Assembly: GCA_041740995.1 (NCBI GenBank)
Contig: JBGSKY010000002.1
Span: forward strand, 1 to 31,819
Direction: 5' to 3'
DNA: 31,819 nucleotides
Origin: JBGSKY01 sp041740995
GTDB lineage: Bacteria > Planctomycetota > Planctomycetia > Pirellulales > Pirellulaceae
In this document: positions 13,711 through 22,862 of the stretch, one piece after another
How positions within the stretch are numbered: the first letter of the stretch is position 1
How the letters are laid out: each line of letters starts with the position of its first letter
The notes under the pieces: model-generated
What the model saw: only the letters and a program-made list of their open reading frames with translations
What the model was told of the DNA's origin: nothing
Database searches by the model: none
Program-made: the position numbers and the translations under genes

Positions 13711-15530
13711 TCGATCGACTATTAGACTACTATCAGCGCGAGCTGAGCTTCGTTCGCCAGATGGGTAACGAGTTTGCTGCCAAGCATCCCAAGATTGCCG
13801 GTCGATTGCGGATCGATGCCGATGCCGTCGAAGACCCGCACGTGTCGCGGTTTGTCGAAGCGACGGCCTTGCTGGCAGCGCGAACTCGTTTAAAGATTGA
13901 TGACCAGTTCCCGCAAATTTGCCAAGCGGTGCTGAACACGCTCTATCCGCACTACCTAGCTCCCTTCCCACCAACTGCGATTGTCGAGCTAGCGATTAGC
14001 GATCTAAGCATCGAGCGTACCGAGCCGCTGGTGGTTGCGAAGCACTCCAAGATCGAAACGGAATCGATTGGTGGTGAGCCTTGTCGTTTTCGAACTTGTT
14101 TCGCAACCGAGCTTTACCCGATCGAAATATCGACGGTCGATTATCTTGTCCCGCCGATGCCAATCGAATCGTCGCCTTGGAATAGGGACGTTCAATCGGC
14201 AATTCGCATTCGTCTCTCGGCGCCGAGTTCGAAGTGCAAAATCGAAAAGCTGAAAATGAACAAGCTTCGGCTCTATCTCGGCGGTTCGACGGCCTGTTCC
14301 AATGAATTGATACACGCAATCTTGGGGCAAAGCTTGGGAGTTGCGATTACCGATGGTACCAAGACGCACTTCATGCCAGCGGATCGATTGGCTCAAGTTG
14401 GATTCGCTGAAAATGAATCGTTGCTGCCGCATAACCCTAGAGGTCAGTCAGCATATCGTGTGCTGAGCGAGTTTTTCGCTGCAAATGCGAAGTTTCGTTT
14501 CGTTGATTTTCATGTGGATCCGGGTGTTTGGAATACCTTTAAAGATCCTGCATATATCGATTTAGTTGTTTTTCTTTCGCGATCGCATCCGTTGCTCATG
14601 CGCGAATTGAATAAGGATGTCATCCGGCTGGGTTGCACACCGATGGTCAATTTGTTTTTCCGTCGCGCTGAACCGATTCGGCAAACAGCCAACCAAACCG
14701 AATATCGAATTATTCCCAGTTCGCGAAACAACAACTCGCTAGAAATATATTCAGTTGATCGAGTCACGTCGCTATCGTCGGCTGGTCGCGAGACATACTT
14801 TCTGCCGTTCTATCATCCCCACCATGCTTCCGAGACAAATTCGTATTGGTATGCTCGTCGCGATCGAGCGATGGGAAATGTTTCCGACGATGATCGAGGC
14901 ACCGAGCTGTATATTTCGACAACCGACTTAAGCGGATTGGCCGGGACTGAAGATACGCGGACTTTGGATATTGAAATGACTTGCCTCAATCGTGACTTTG
15001 TCGCATTGTTGCCCTTCGGCGGCGGTCAGCCACGATTGCAACTGACCGACGCGGGAGGTTTTGTAGCAGCCAAGTGCGTAACGCCGCCGACGCCAACGTT
15101 GCGCATGGATGACGATTCGGAAATGCACTGGCGGCTAATCTCACATTTATCGCTCAATCATGTTTCGCTAGCGAGCAGCGAGATGGGGGCTGATGCCTTG
15201 CGAGAAATCTTGCGACTGTACAATCCAGAGGCCGACGGCGAAAATCGCAAGGCAATCGATGCGATCATATCGGTCAGCTACAAACGTTCAACTGCTCGCG
15301 TCACTGACGATAATGGAGTCAGTTTGTGCCGCGGGATCGATGTCTTGATTGTGTTGGACAGCGAGCGGCTGGCTGGCACTGGCGAGTATTTGTTCGCCAC
15401 GATTTTGGAACGATTCTTTGCTCTGTATTGCTCGATCAATTCGTTCACCCGCGTGACAGTTCGTTCTCGCGAAAACAATACGATCATTTTGGCAGGCAAA
15501 CCACGCTCGGGTTCGCAGCAACTTGTATGA
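13707..15530 (+). CDS. tssF: T6SS baseplate protein TssF (VasA/ImpG)
   Basis: A 607-residue protein, full length for TssF. The signature opening is LLDYYQRELSFVRQMGNEFAAKHPKIAGRL (residues 5-34), then DPHVSRFVEATALLAARTRLKIDDQFPQICQAVLNTLYPHYLAPFPP (43-90). The rest follows the family to VTVRSRENNTIILAGKPRSG at the C-terminus. The start appears to be TTG at 13707, overlapping the tssE TGA as TTGA; no ATG lies near enough to include the conserved opening. TssF forms baseplate wedges with TssG, TssE and TssK. Nearly always tssG follows tssF, but here the next 190 bp are non-coding and the following gene is convergent, so the partner must be elsewhere. Confidence 0.95.
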   Translation: MIDRLLDYYQRELSFVRQMGNEFAAKHPKIAGRLRIDADAVEDPHVSRFVEATALLAARTRLKIDDQFPQICQAVLNTLYPHYLAPFPPTAIVELAISDLSIERTEPLVVAKHSKIETESIGGEPCRFRTCFATELYPIEISTVDYLVPPMPIESSPWNRDVQSAIRIRLSAPSSKCKIEKLKMNKLRLYLGGSTACSNELIHAILGQSLGVAITDGTKTHFMPADRLAQVGFAENESLLPHNPRGQSAYRVLSEFFAANAKFRFVDFHVDPGVWNTFKDPAYIDLVVFLSRSHPLLMRELNKDVIRLGCTPMVNLFFRRAEPIRQTANQTEYRIIPSSRNNNSLEIYSVDRVTSLSSAGRETYFLPFYHPHHASETNSYWYARRDRAMGNVSDDDRGTELYISTTDLSGLAGTEDTRTLDIEMTCLNRDFVALLPFGGGQPRLQLTDAGGFVAAKCVTPPTPTLRMDDDSEMHWRLISHLSLNHVSLASSEMGADALREILRLYNPEADGENRKAIDAIISVSYKRSTARVTDDNGVSLCRGIDVLIVLDSERLAGTGEYLFATILERFFALYCSINSFTRVTVRSRENNTIILAGKPRSGSQQLV

Positions 15531-15720
15531 CCATGTTCAGCTAACAGAAATCTATCGTTCTCGAGCTAGATGGATTCGTCATGGTTTTAGCTGCGAGCTA
15601 ACGCGAATAGAATTTCAATGCACATCTTTAACCGGCTGTTTGCGGCAAAAAACGGTTCATTTGATTGTGCAGTACTTCACCGCGTGAGCTTCTGAATTTT
15701 ACGCCACCTTCGCTTACCAA

Positions 15721-17850
15721 CTACCAGCGGCTTTGGCGTTGAATCTGAAGCGTTTCAAGAACGTCAGCGAACTCAGGTCTTGCAAAAAGCCCCCATTGCT
15801 CGCCGTCGTTGAGCTCAAGGTAGATCGCGTCAAAAAGTTGAAACAGCTTTTCGACCTCGTTCGGTTGACCGCCATTCAAATAGTCGGCCAAATCTTTGGG
15901 CTGCAGCGACGTTGGCCCGTCGGCACAACTGGCGTCGCGGAACTTGAGCAAAGACGATTTGAACTCGTTTTTTTCGAGACTCGTCAAACCTAATACGCCA
16001 GTGTTGCTGCCCCAGGTTTGTGAGAGCGGCAACATCCATCCGGCATCGTCAGGGCTGGCGGCAAGCAACCACTCGTCGGGCGGTAACGCTGTTCCAGCCT
16101 TCGCTTGTTCCAGCCATTTTTCGATTGTTGCGGCGTCGATCCAGTAACCAGGCGCGGCGAACAGCAATCGACGAGCGACCTCGACTTGATCAAACTTTTT
16201 GCCGGCTGCACGATACAACCGCAATCCACTGGCGCAATGAAAACCACGATAACGAATTTTCTCTTCAAACTGCAATTGCTTGGCCGCTACGACGGCTGGA
16301 TCAATCGGCGTCCGATGTTTCGGCGCTACTTGCAAATTACTTTGCATTGGATCAGGAATCGACCCTTGAACGATTGGTGACTTTGCAATTGTTTGTTCCT
16401 GCGCTTCGTCGTTGAGTTCGTTGTCCGAATCGGAACTTGGCGTGTAGGGCTTATTGCAAAACAGCATGACGGTGTCGCCGAATTGCAGCAGCGTTCCGTC
16501 CGGTACCAAAACCTTCGTCGTAACACGATCGCCATCGACCAACGTGCCCACTGGACTTCCAAGGTCTTCGATGATGAGCATTCCGCCGGTCATCAGAAGG
16601 GTTGCATGTTGTTTGGCTACCGCCGGGTCGTGTCCCAATTCGATATCACATGTCGCGTCTGAACCAACAGTCGCTGTTTGCTCCGCCGTCAGCGGGAAAG
16701 TTCGTTGGTTATCGGCGAGGATTTTAATCGATCCGTCATAGCACTTATTGACTTGACCGGCAGACTTCGATGGCGTGTTTTTCGCGTTAGCGGCAGCCTT
16801 GGAAGAGCTGTGAGCCGTAGAATTGGAACTCTTCGAAGCGGTTTCCGCTGCGGGTGTCGGCAACGGTTTTACAAAAGGTGGCGTTTCCGTTGGAGCCATT
16901 GGATTTTGCACCGGCGGAATTGGGATATCGATTTGATGAGCGAATCCTTGCGGCGCGTATCCGTAACCGTTGTTCGCCGGTTGTTCGACTTGCGTGATCG
17001 GAGTTGGGCGGCCGTTTCCATAATTGGAATTCGTTGGAGGCGGAGGCATAACGAACGGTACATCGGACTCCGTGATCGGCGGTGGCTGATACAGGTTGGG
17101 CCGGGCCGATTTCTGTGTTTGCAGAACGCTTTCGAATCCGATTTGGAACTCAGTCGATCCAGCAATCAGTCGATCGCCGTGTTGCAATTCGGCTCGTTGA
17201 ATTCGTTCGCCATTGCAGAACAGACCGTTTGTGCTTTGCTGGTCGACGGCATACCAACGACCGTTTTCGAAGTAGATCGCAAAGTGGCAGCTTGACATTC
17301 GCAGGTCCATAAATTGGATCTCGGCCAAGTCGGTCCGCCCAAAAGTCCGTCGATCGCTCGGCAACAGCTTGATTAATCGATTGTCGCCAGTGGTGACGAT
17401 CAAATTCGGAGCATCGTCAGTCGCCGAACCTGCCGCATTGTCAAACGCGACATAGCTGCCGTGGTTCGATGTTGGTCTCCGAAACTGCTCCAACGCGGAG
17501 TATTGATCCATTGAAATCGGAGCGGTTCTCGGAGCGGGCTCAAGAGCCTCAACCATGACTTGCCAGATCGAATGTCCGGCACGCAACGAATCGCCATCGT
17601 GAGCGACAATCTCCTGGATTCGTTTGCCGTTTACGAAGGTACCGTTAGTGCTGTTCAAATCGGTAATTCGACAACCTTCGAGCGTTGCTTCGAGCGTTAA
17701 ATGCTCGGTAGATATCCGTGGATCGACCGGAATCGGTAGCTCGGCGGGAGGACACCGGCCAATCCGAAGCGGCTTAAACATCGATAGAACAATTTCAGCT
17801 TCGCCAAGAATTGGACCATCGATCGGAATTAGCCGGACGCGAACGGACAT
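15721..17850 (-). CDS. Triple FHA-domain protein, probable T6SS regulator
   Basis: A 709-residue protein with three FHA folds and no signal peptide. FHA1 (about 27-97) keeps the phosphothreonine-binding residues: GR at 31-32, STEH at 47-50, STNG at 67-70. FHA2 (about 168-235) is also complete: GR 171-172, SSCH 186-189, STNG 206-209. FHA3 (about 393-463) is degenerate: GSD replaces GR, the loop Ser is missing before KQH, and SPVG replaces the NG turn. A Pro/Asn/Ser/Ala-rich linker of about 120 residues (250-370) separates FHA2 from FHA3. The last 200 residues form a folded, Trp-rich domain I do not recognise (LYRAAGKKFDQVEVARRLLFAAPGYW, GWMLPLSQTWG). FHA proteins act with Thr kinases in T6SS post-translational control, and the position facing tssF supports such a role; no kinase gene is present here. 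Confidence 0.9.
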   Translation of the reverse strand: MSVRVRLIPIDGPILGEAEIVLSMFKPLRIGRCPPAELPIPVDPRISTEHLTLEATLEGCRITDLNSTNGTFVNGKRIQEIVAHDGDSLRAGHSIWQVMVEALEPAPRTAPISMDQYSALEQFRRPTSNHGSYVAFDNAAGSATDDAPNLIVTTGDNRLIKLLPSDRRTFGRTDLAEIQFMDLRMSSCHFAIYFENGRWYAVDQQSTNGLFCNGERIQRAELQHGDRLIAGSTEFQIGFESVLQTQKSARPNLYQPPPITESDVPFVMPPPPTNSNYGNGRPTPITQVEQPANNGYGYAPQGFAHQIDIPIPPVQNPMAPTETPPFVKPLPTPAAETASKSSNSTAHSSSKAAANAKNTPSKSAGQVNKCYDGSIKILADNQRTFPLTAEQTATVGSDATCDIELGHDPAVAKQHATLLMTGGMLIIEDLGSPVGTLVDGDRVTTKVLVPDGTLLQFGDTVMLFCNKPYTPSSDSDNELNDEAQEQTIAKSPIVQGSIPDPMQSNLQVAPKHRTPIDPAVVAAKQLQFEEKIRYRGFHCASGLRLYRAAGKKFDQVEVARRLLFAAPGYWIDAATIEKWLEQAKAGTALPPDEWLLAASPDDAGWMLPLSQTWGSNTGVLGLTSLEKNEFKSSLLKFRDASCADGPTSLQPKDLADYLNGGQPNEVEKLFQLFDAIYLELNDGEQWGLFARPEFADVLETLQIQRQSRW

Positions 17851-17911
17851 ACTGAAAAATCTAGGCCCTGAAAGTAAACGGTTATCGACACAGCCTAAAA
17901 TTGTTTAAGTT

Positions 17912-18214
17912 TCAATTCGCCGAGACGTTTACAGGCCCTAACGGGTAGCAAATGTCGTAGCCAACGAACCAATTAAGGGTGCCGAAATCAAAATTTTCTT
18001 GGACGCCATCGGTGTATATCTTTGCGGGTCGCCGATTATAACGCTCCAACGCCAGACGAACAGTCTCGAAACGTAGCTCGAAAACCACTGAAAACGTCTG
18101 CTCCTTGCGTTTGTTAGGCGAATCGCGAGACATTTGCTGCGTCAAATCGCAGCTTACTAGTTTAGTTGCCGCGACAAGGCGATGGGGGTTTTCTGTCAGA
18201 CTATTTTTGAGCAA
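17912..18214 (-). CDS. Small doubtful ORF or gene remnant
   Basis: A 100-residue frame in an otherwise empty 417-bp gap. From about residue 35 its composition looks protein-like (TFSVVFELRFETVRLALERYNRRP, then NFDFGTLNWFVGYDICYPLG), with alternating aromatic residues reminiscent of an outer-membrane or secreted beta-rich protein C-terminus. The first 30 residues are unconvincing, and an internal ATG (MSRDSPNKRKEQ) could be the start. No signal peptide is visible. A perfect TATAAT lies on the minus strand at 18040-18035, about 185 bp before the FHA gene, without a good -35. It may be a decayed fragment or a short real gene. Confidence 0.3.
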   Translation of the reverse strand: MLKNSLTENPHRLVAATKLVSCDLTQQMSRDSPNKRKEQTFSVVFELRFETVRLALERYNRRPAKIYTDGVQENFDFGTLNWFVGYDICYPLGPVNVSAN

Positions 18215-18267
18215 ACGCCGAGTTCGATCGCTCTGGAACGATGCTCTGCAGCAAAATTGGCCTTTTT

Positions 18268-18921
18268 CTATCGGAGGGTGCGTGCCTTCACTCTAACGCT
18301 CCGTGTCTCGCTGTTTACTTCAATGCGGCCCTCCGCGATCGCTTGCAGAACCGAAGGGAGCAGTAATCGCTCAAGCTCGCCGACACGGGCTTGCAGCGAC
18401 TCCGGTGCATCGTCTGGCAAAACTTCGCAGGCTGACTGCGCGATGATCGGCCCATGATCGTACTCGTTGTCAACGAAATGAACGGTGCAACCAGAGAGCT
18501 TTACGCCGTATTGGAGCGCGGCTTTGTGAACTGACAAACCATAAAAACCTTGACCACTGAAAGCCGGAATAAGCGACGGATGAATGTTGATCACTCTGGA
18601 TTGATAGTCGATCGGTATCAAAATATGCGATAGAAATCCGCCCATGACAACCAAGTCAATATTATGACTGCGAACGAGATCAAAAACGCGGTCGGAAAAT
18701 TCCTTCGGCGTAGCCGATTCTCGTGGCCGAACGACATGTTGAGCAATTCCGTAGCGTTGAGCGTACTGCAAACCACCAGCTTTTGAGGACGATGAAATGA
18801 CCAGCTTGATTTCGACGTCGAGTTTTCCGTCAGCAATATATCGGCAAAGATTCAGCAGCGTGCTACCACCTCCAGAGATCAAAACAGCGATCGGAAGCTT
18901 AGAAGTTTGCTGATTCATCAT
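18268..18921 (-). CDS. purN: Phosphoribosylglycinamide formyltransferase (purine synthesis)
   Basis: A 217-residue cytoplasmic enzyme that transfers a formyl group from 10-formyl-tetrahydrofolate to glycinamide ribonucleotide, the third step of purine synthesis. The N-terminal Rossmann-type fold starts IAVLISGGGSTLLNL (11-25), the phosphate-binding loop. Catalytic residues are visible as N112 and H114 in NIHPSLIPAF and D155 in DNEYDHGPII. The loop after the active site is FSGQGFYGLSVHKAAL rather than the E. coli-type PGLHTHEQAL, a variant form of PurN. Two adjacent ATGs (18921, 18918) are equally plausible starts. Neighbouring genes are unrelated to purines, and no purM is adjacent. Confidence 0.93.
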   Translation of the reverse strand: MMNQQTSKLPIAVLISGGGSTLLNLCRYIADGKLDVEIKLVISSSSKAGGLQYAQRYGIAQHVVRPRESATPKEFSDRVFDLVRSHNIDLVVMGGFLSHILIPIDYQSRVINIHPSLIPAFSGQGFYGLSVHKAALQYGVKLSGCTVHFVDNEYDHGPIIAQSACEVLPDDAPESLQARVGELERLLLPSVLQAIAEGRIEVNSETRSVRVKARTLR

Positions 18922-19000
18922 CCAAGTATGGTAACTTATCGTAAGGCTGGGGGTTGTTTAAGAGCGACACTTAGATACTGTCCACCAAAATGCGAGTGTT

Positions 19001-19091
19001 TTAGCGGAACGGCGCGAGCCGTCCGGTTCTTCAACATGATGGTTTGCTAACGAGCAAAGAACCGGATGGCTTGCGCCCTACTGCTACGAAT
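19001..19091 (+). repeat. R1 hairpin repeat, full copy a
   Basis: A 91-bp element beginning TTAGCGGAACGGCGCGAGCC and ending CTACTGCTACGAAT. The left arm (GGCGCGAGCCGTCCGGTTCTT) pairs with the right arm (AAGAACCGGATGGCTTGCGCC) to give a long imperfect hairpin around a loop of about 20 nt. It lies between the divergent purN and PQQ-protein starts. Confidence 0.85.
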
Positions 19092-19164
19092 CAATATTTG
19101 GTGAGACGGGCTTCCAATGGGCAGACATTATTTGCAATTTGAACTCGGAACAATAGGACATACG

Positions 19165-20493
19165 ATGAGAAAATTTGTGTTGCTGGCTAGCTTGCTTACA
19201 GGTCTAGCAATTCCCACCTTTTCACAAGCCGAAACGTCGAACTGGAATCCTTGGCGTGGTCCCGACGGGGACGGTGTCGCCCAATCGAATGAATTGCCTT
19301 TGACTTGGAGCACGACTGAAAACGTTCGCTGGAAAGCGCCGATCGCTGGCAAAGGCTCTTCTACGCCGATCATCTGGGGCGACAAAATCTTTATCTTGAC
19401 AGCGGTCAACACGGGCAAATCCAATGCTGCGGAAACAACACCGCCAGCGGCGGGTGGAAGACCTGAACGCGGCCGTGGAATGTCAGAGCCTGTGCCAACA
19501 ACGCCGTTTGATTTCGTCATCGTGTGTTATGATCGAACCAACGGAAAAGTCATCTGGCAAGAAGTCGCCACAACCGAGATCCCTCACGAGGGCGGTCACT
19601 CGACTAACAATTTTGCCTCTTCGTCGCCGGTTACTGACGGCAAATACGTTTACGCTGACTTTGGGTCGCGCGGCATTTTTTGCTTTGACATGAACGGCAA
19701 AAAAATCTGGGGTATTGATCTCGGCCAAATGCAAACCCGTGCTTCGTTCGGTGAGGGCAGCTCGCCAGCTCTTTATGGCGATACCTTGATTGTTCCGTGG
19801 GATCACGAAGGCCAGTCGTATTTGGTTGCGCTGAACTCTAAGACCGGGGCTGAACTTTGGCGGACGCCGCGCGACGAACAAACTTCATGGGCCACTCCGT
19901 TGATCGTCGAACACAAAGGCGTCGTGCAAGTCATCACCAACGGAACTCGCGTTCGCAGCTACGACTTGGCCGATGGCAAGCTCATTTGGGAATGCGGCGG
20001 ACAAGTTCAAAATCCGATCCCGACGCCAGTGAAATATGGCGACCAAGTGATTTGTATGACTGGCTATCGTGGCGACGCAATCCAGTCGATTTCGCTGGAT
20101 TCTAAAGGCGATGTAACAGGCCAACCGTCAATCAAGTGGAGCCGCGATGATGCGGCACCATACGTTCCATCGCCGGCACTTTACAAAGATACGCTTTACT
20201 TCGTGAAGCAAAACAATGCGATCATCTCTTCTGTCAATGCACAGAATGGCGAAGTCATTCTGAAGCCGCAAAGGTTACCTGACATTGAAATGCTTTACTC
20301 GTCGCCGCTGGCTGCCAATGGACGCGTCTATTTTACTGGCCGCGATGGGACAACGGTGGTCATCAAGCATGGACCGGAACTTGAAGTGCTGGCAACCAAT
20401 CGCATCGGCGAAACTGTCGATTCTTCGTTAGCTGTTTCGGGCAACGAAATTTTTCTGCGTACCGAATCGAATTTGTATTGCATCGCCGAGTAG
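19165..20493 (+). CDS. Exported PQQ-like beta-propeller repeat protein
   Basis: A 442-residue protein starting at ATG 19165, which gives a clear signal peptide (MRKFVLLASLLTGLAIPTFSQA, cleavage about residue 22); the frame is open to 19117, but that extension would bury the signal. The mature protein opens NWNPWRGPDGDGVAQSNELPLTWSTTENVRWKAPIAGKGSSTPIIWGDKIFI, the standard start of planctomycete propeller proteins. Blades repeat the GxxVW/GxELWR pattern (NGKVIWQEVA, NGKKIWGIDLG, TGAELWRTP, DGKLIWECGG). These proteins resemble BamB and quinoprotein dehydrogenases in fold, but no PQQ ligands or heme site are evident, so it is probably a binding or scaffold protein in the periplasm. An R1 hairpin lies on each side. 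Confidence 0.9.
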   Translation: MRKFVLLASLLTGLAIPTFSQAETSNWNPWRGPDGDGVAQSNELPLTWSTTENVRWKAPIAGKGSSTPIIWGDKIFILTAVNTGKSNAAETTPPAAGGRPERGRGMSEPVPTTPFDFVIVCYDRTNGKVIWQEVATTEIPHEGGHSTNNFASSSPVTDGKYVYADFGSRGIFCFDMNGKKIWGIDLGQMQTRASFGEGSSPALYGDTLIVPWDHEGQSYLVALNSKTGAELWRTPRDEQTSWATPLIVEHKGVVQVITNGTRVRSYDLADGKLIWECGGQVQNPIPTPVKYGDQVICMTGYRGDAIQSISLDSKGDVTGQPSIKWSRDDAAPYVPSPALYKDTLYFVKQNNAIISSVNAQNGEVILKPQRLPDIEMLYSSPLAANGRVYFTGRDGTTVVIKHGPELEVLATNRIGETVDSSLAVSGNEIFLRTESNLYCIAE

Positions 20494-20540
20494 CCGTCGT
20501 TTGATCGGCTCTTTGTATAGCGTCGTACTAAAACTAATTT

Positions 20541-20631
20541 TTAGCGGAACGGCGCAAGCCGTCCGGTTTTTCGTCATGTTGGTTTGCTTGTGAGCAAAGA
20601 ACCGGAGGGCTTGCGCCCTGCCGCTACGAAT
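20541..20631 (+). repeat. R1 hairpin repeat, full copy b
   Basis: A 91-bp element, TTAGCGGAACGGCGCAAGCC to CTGCCGCTACGAAT, matching copy a with only scattered differences; the arms covary in part (GAGGGC against GATGGC). It lies between the convergent ends of the propeller gene and the S9 peptidase, where its hairpin could terminate transcription in both directions. Confidence 0.87.
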
Positions 20632-20657
20632 GTGCTAGGTTACGAACTTTTGGCTTG

Positions 20658-22862
20658 CTACTTTTTTGACTTGCAATACTTGTCGAGCCATTCAAACACT
20701 TCGGTGTGCCAGCGATGCCCGTTGGCCGCTTTGTTAACCCAATGGCCTTCGTCTGGAAAGTTTACAAATCGGCTTGGCACATTCAATCGTTGCAAGCACG
20801 TAAAGAGCTCAATTCCCTGACCGATCGGACAACGAAAATCTAAATCGTTGTGGATCACCAGCATCGGCGTTTTGAACTTCGCTAAGTCACCCGCTTTGGT
20901 GTGTGGCGAGAACTCGCGATAGCTGCCTGGCTTCTCCCAAGGCATGCCGCCATGTTCGTATTCATCGAACCATAATTCGTCAGTGCTGCCCCACATGCTC
21001 TCGAAATTAAACACGCTGCAGTGGGTTACCAGTGTGCAAAATCGATCGGTGTTAACCGAAAACCAGTTCATCATGTATCCGCCAAAACTTGCTCCGGCAG
21101 CGGCAATTCGATTGCGATCTACATACGGCAAACGCTCCACTAGATCCATACCAGCCATCAAATCGCGATAACACTTGCCGCCCCAATCGCCAGAGATTTC
21201 ATCAGTAAACTTTTGACCAAAACCAGTCGAGCCGCGAGGGTTGGGCAACACCACGACGTAGCCCTGAGCAGCCCACAGCGCAGGATTCCAGCGGAAGCTC
21301 CATGCATCGTTCCAAGCGCCTTGAGGCCCGCCGTGGACCATGTAAACCGTTGGGTATTTCTTGTTCGGTTCCATATTCGGCGGCTTGATAATCCACATTT
21401 GCATTTTGACATCGCCTTCCACTGCAACATCCATCGACCACTCCGGTACTGTCAATGACAACGTTTCAATCAACGCCGTATTTGCCTTGCTCAAGTTGAT
21501 TACCGATTTGTCAGTCAAACTTTTCTGGACGAACACGTCGGCTGGTGCGTTGAATCGCGATTCACTGAAGGCCAATTGCCCATGTTGGCTGCAACTCAAA
21601 TCGTGGACTCCGCCCATCTCGTCGGCATAGACACGTCCTTTGTCGGAATTGCCAAGCACGCTTTGTTTATAGATTCGCGCGCGGCCTTGCCATTCAGCTG
21701 TAAAGAGAACGCTGGTGTTGTCTTGCCAAATAAACTCACCGACCGAAACATCATCGGCGATTTCATGCGTCGTCGGATTGCCGGTCAGCTTGCCATCGGG
21801 AGAAACCGCCTGCGTCGCAATCAGCCAACGGTCCGCTTCGGCACCGGGAATCTTTTGCACTCGCCAAGCGAGCGTGCCACCATCGGGCGAAATTTGTGGT
21901 CCGCTGTCGGCTGCCAAGTTGCTGGACGTGATGCAGTCCCAATCGCTGCTCGTATTCTCAACGCTCACACGGCATAGATCGTAGTTTGTGCTCCACGATT
22001 CCAAGCTTCGTTGGACCGGATCGGAAGGCGTCGCGGTGAAAATCAGATGCTTATTATCGGGGCTAAAACAGAAATCGCGACCAGACGAAAAAGTAGACGA
22101 CGTCGGATTGGCGTCGCGATCGCCGAGCGTCGCATCGTGTGGCAGACCCTTGGCAATAAGTCGGCCATCAACCTGTTCAACGTTGATTACAAACAAGTGT
22201 TGTCGTTTGCCTTCGACGTAAGAATCCCAGTGGCGATAAAACAGTCGATCAAAGACGCGGACTTTGGTCGGTGCTTCGGATTGTGCCTTCAGTAGATCGG
22301 AGTTCTGTTTGGCGAGTTCTTCGTCGGAGCCGCTCATGAACTTCGGGAAAACTTCACTAACAAACGCGATTCGTTGACCATCATGCGACCAGACCGGTGT
22401 TGACGCTCCAGTCTCGATTGTCGTGAGCTGGCTTGCTTCGCCACCATCAATTGCGATAGTCCACAGCTGCGAAGTGCCCGATCGATTGGATACGAACAAA
22501 ACCGTTTTTCCATCTGGTGAAAATTTTGGACTGTTGTCGTTGAACTCGCTATTGGTCAGCGTGCGGCGCTGGCCGTTTTCGACGCTGACCAACATCAAGC
22601 GACTCTTGCTCTTATTTGTTTTCGCATCGACGTTGGCAACTTGATAGACAATCATCGTCCCGTCGCGTGAAATCTCCGGTGATGAAATTCGATCACAAGT
22701 GTATAAGTCGTCGAGTTGCATAATGGATTGTTTCAAATTGGTTGATGAACTTGAAGTCTGTGCGGCAAGCGGTCGGTTGGCAGACGCTGTAACGATAAAA
22801 ACCAAACCGATGCAGAGTGTCAGCGATCGATCGGTGAATGATGTGAGTCGTCGACGTTTCAT
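20658..22862 (-). CDS. Exported S9 family peptidase (prolyl oligopeptidase type)
   Basis: A 734-residue serine peptidase. The N-terminus has basic residues and a hydrophobic helix (LCIGLVFIVTASANRPLAA), a probable signal peptide cut near residue 34. Residues about 50-440 are a WD40-like beta-propeller with repeated SPDGKTVLFVSNRSG-type blades. The C-terminal alpha/beta hydrolase domain begins near 480 (KYPTVYMVHGGPQGAWNDAW, oxyanion region). The triad is visible: S592 in GASFGGYMM, D675 in NDLDFRCP and H707 in EGHWVN. The family cleaves short peptides, often after Pro or Ala; export suggests a role in peptide scavenging. The start overlaps the stop of the upstream reductase gene by four bases, so they form a two-gene unit despite unrelated roles. 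Confidence 0.93.
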   Translation of the reverse strand: MKRRRLTSFTDRSLTLCIGLVFIVTASANRPLAAQTSSSSTNLKQSIMQLDDLYTCDRISSPEISRDGTMIVYQVANVDAKTNKSKSRLMLVSVENGQRRTLTNSEFNDNSPKFSPDGKTVLFVSNRSGTSQLWTIAIDGGEASQLTTIETGASTPVWSHDGQRIAFVSEVFPKFMSGSDEELAKQNSDLLKAQSEAPTKVRVFDRLFYRHWDSYVEGKRQHLFVINVEQVDGRLIAKGLPHDATLGDRDANPTSSTFSSGRDFCFSPDNKHLIFTATPSDPVQRSLESWSTNYDLCRVSVENTSSDWDCITSSNLAADSGPQISPDGGTLAWRVQKIPGAEADRWLIATQAVSPDGKLTGNPTTHEIADDVSVGEFIWQDNTSVLFTAEWQGRARIYKQSVLGNSDKGRVYADEMGGVHDLSCSQHGQLAFSESRFNAPADVFVQKSLTDKSVINLSKANTALIETLSLTVPEWSMDVAVEGDVKMQMWIIKPPNMEPNKKYPTVYMVHGGPQGAWNDAWSFRWNPALWAAQGYVVVLPNPRGSTGFGQKFTDEISGDWGGKCYRDLMAGMDLVERLPYVDRNRIAAAGASFGGYMMNWFSVNTDRFCTLVTHCSVFNFESMWGSTDELWFDEYEHGGMPWEKPGSYREFSPHTKAGDLAKFKTPMLVIHNDLDFRCPIGQGIELFTCLQRLNVPSRFVNFPDEGHWVNKAANGHRWHTEVFEWLDKYCKSKK

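Noticed and set aside
16678..17295. 205-residue plus-strand Arg-rich frame
   Set aside because: It lies antisense within the FHA protein gene, whose domain motifs prove the minus frame.
19001..20631. A composite mobile element bounded by the two R1 copies around the PQQ-protein gene
   Set aside because: R1 copies are direct, lack coding capacity or target duplications I can see, and other R1 copies occur singly, so a dispersed hairpin family is simpler.
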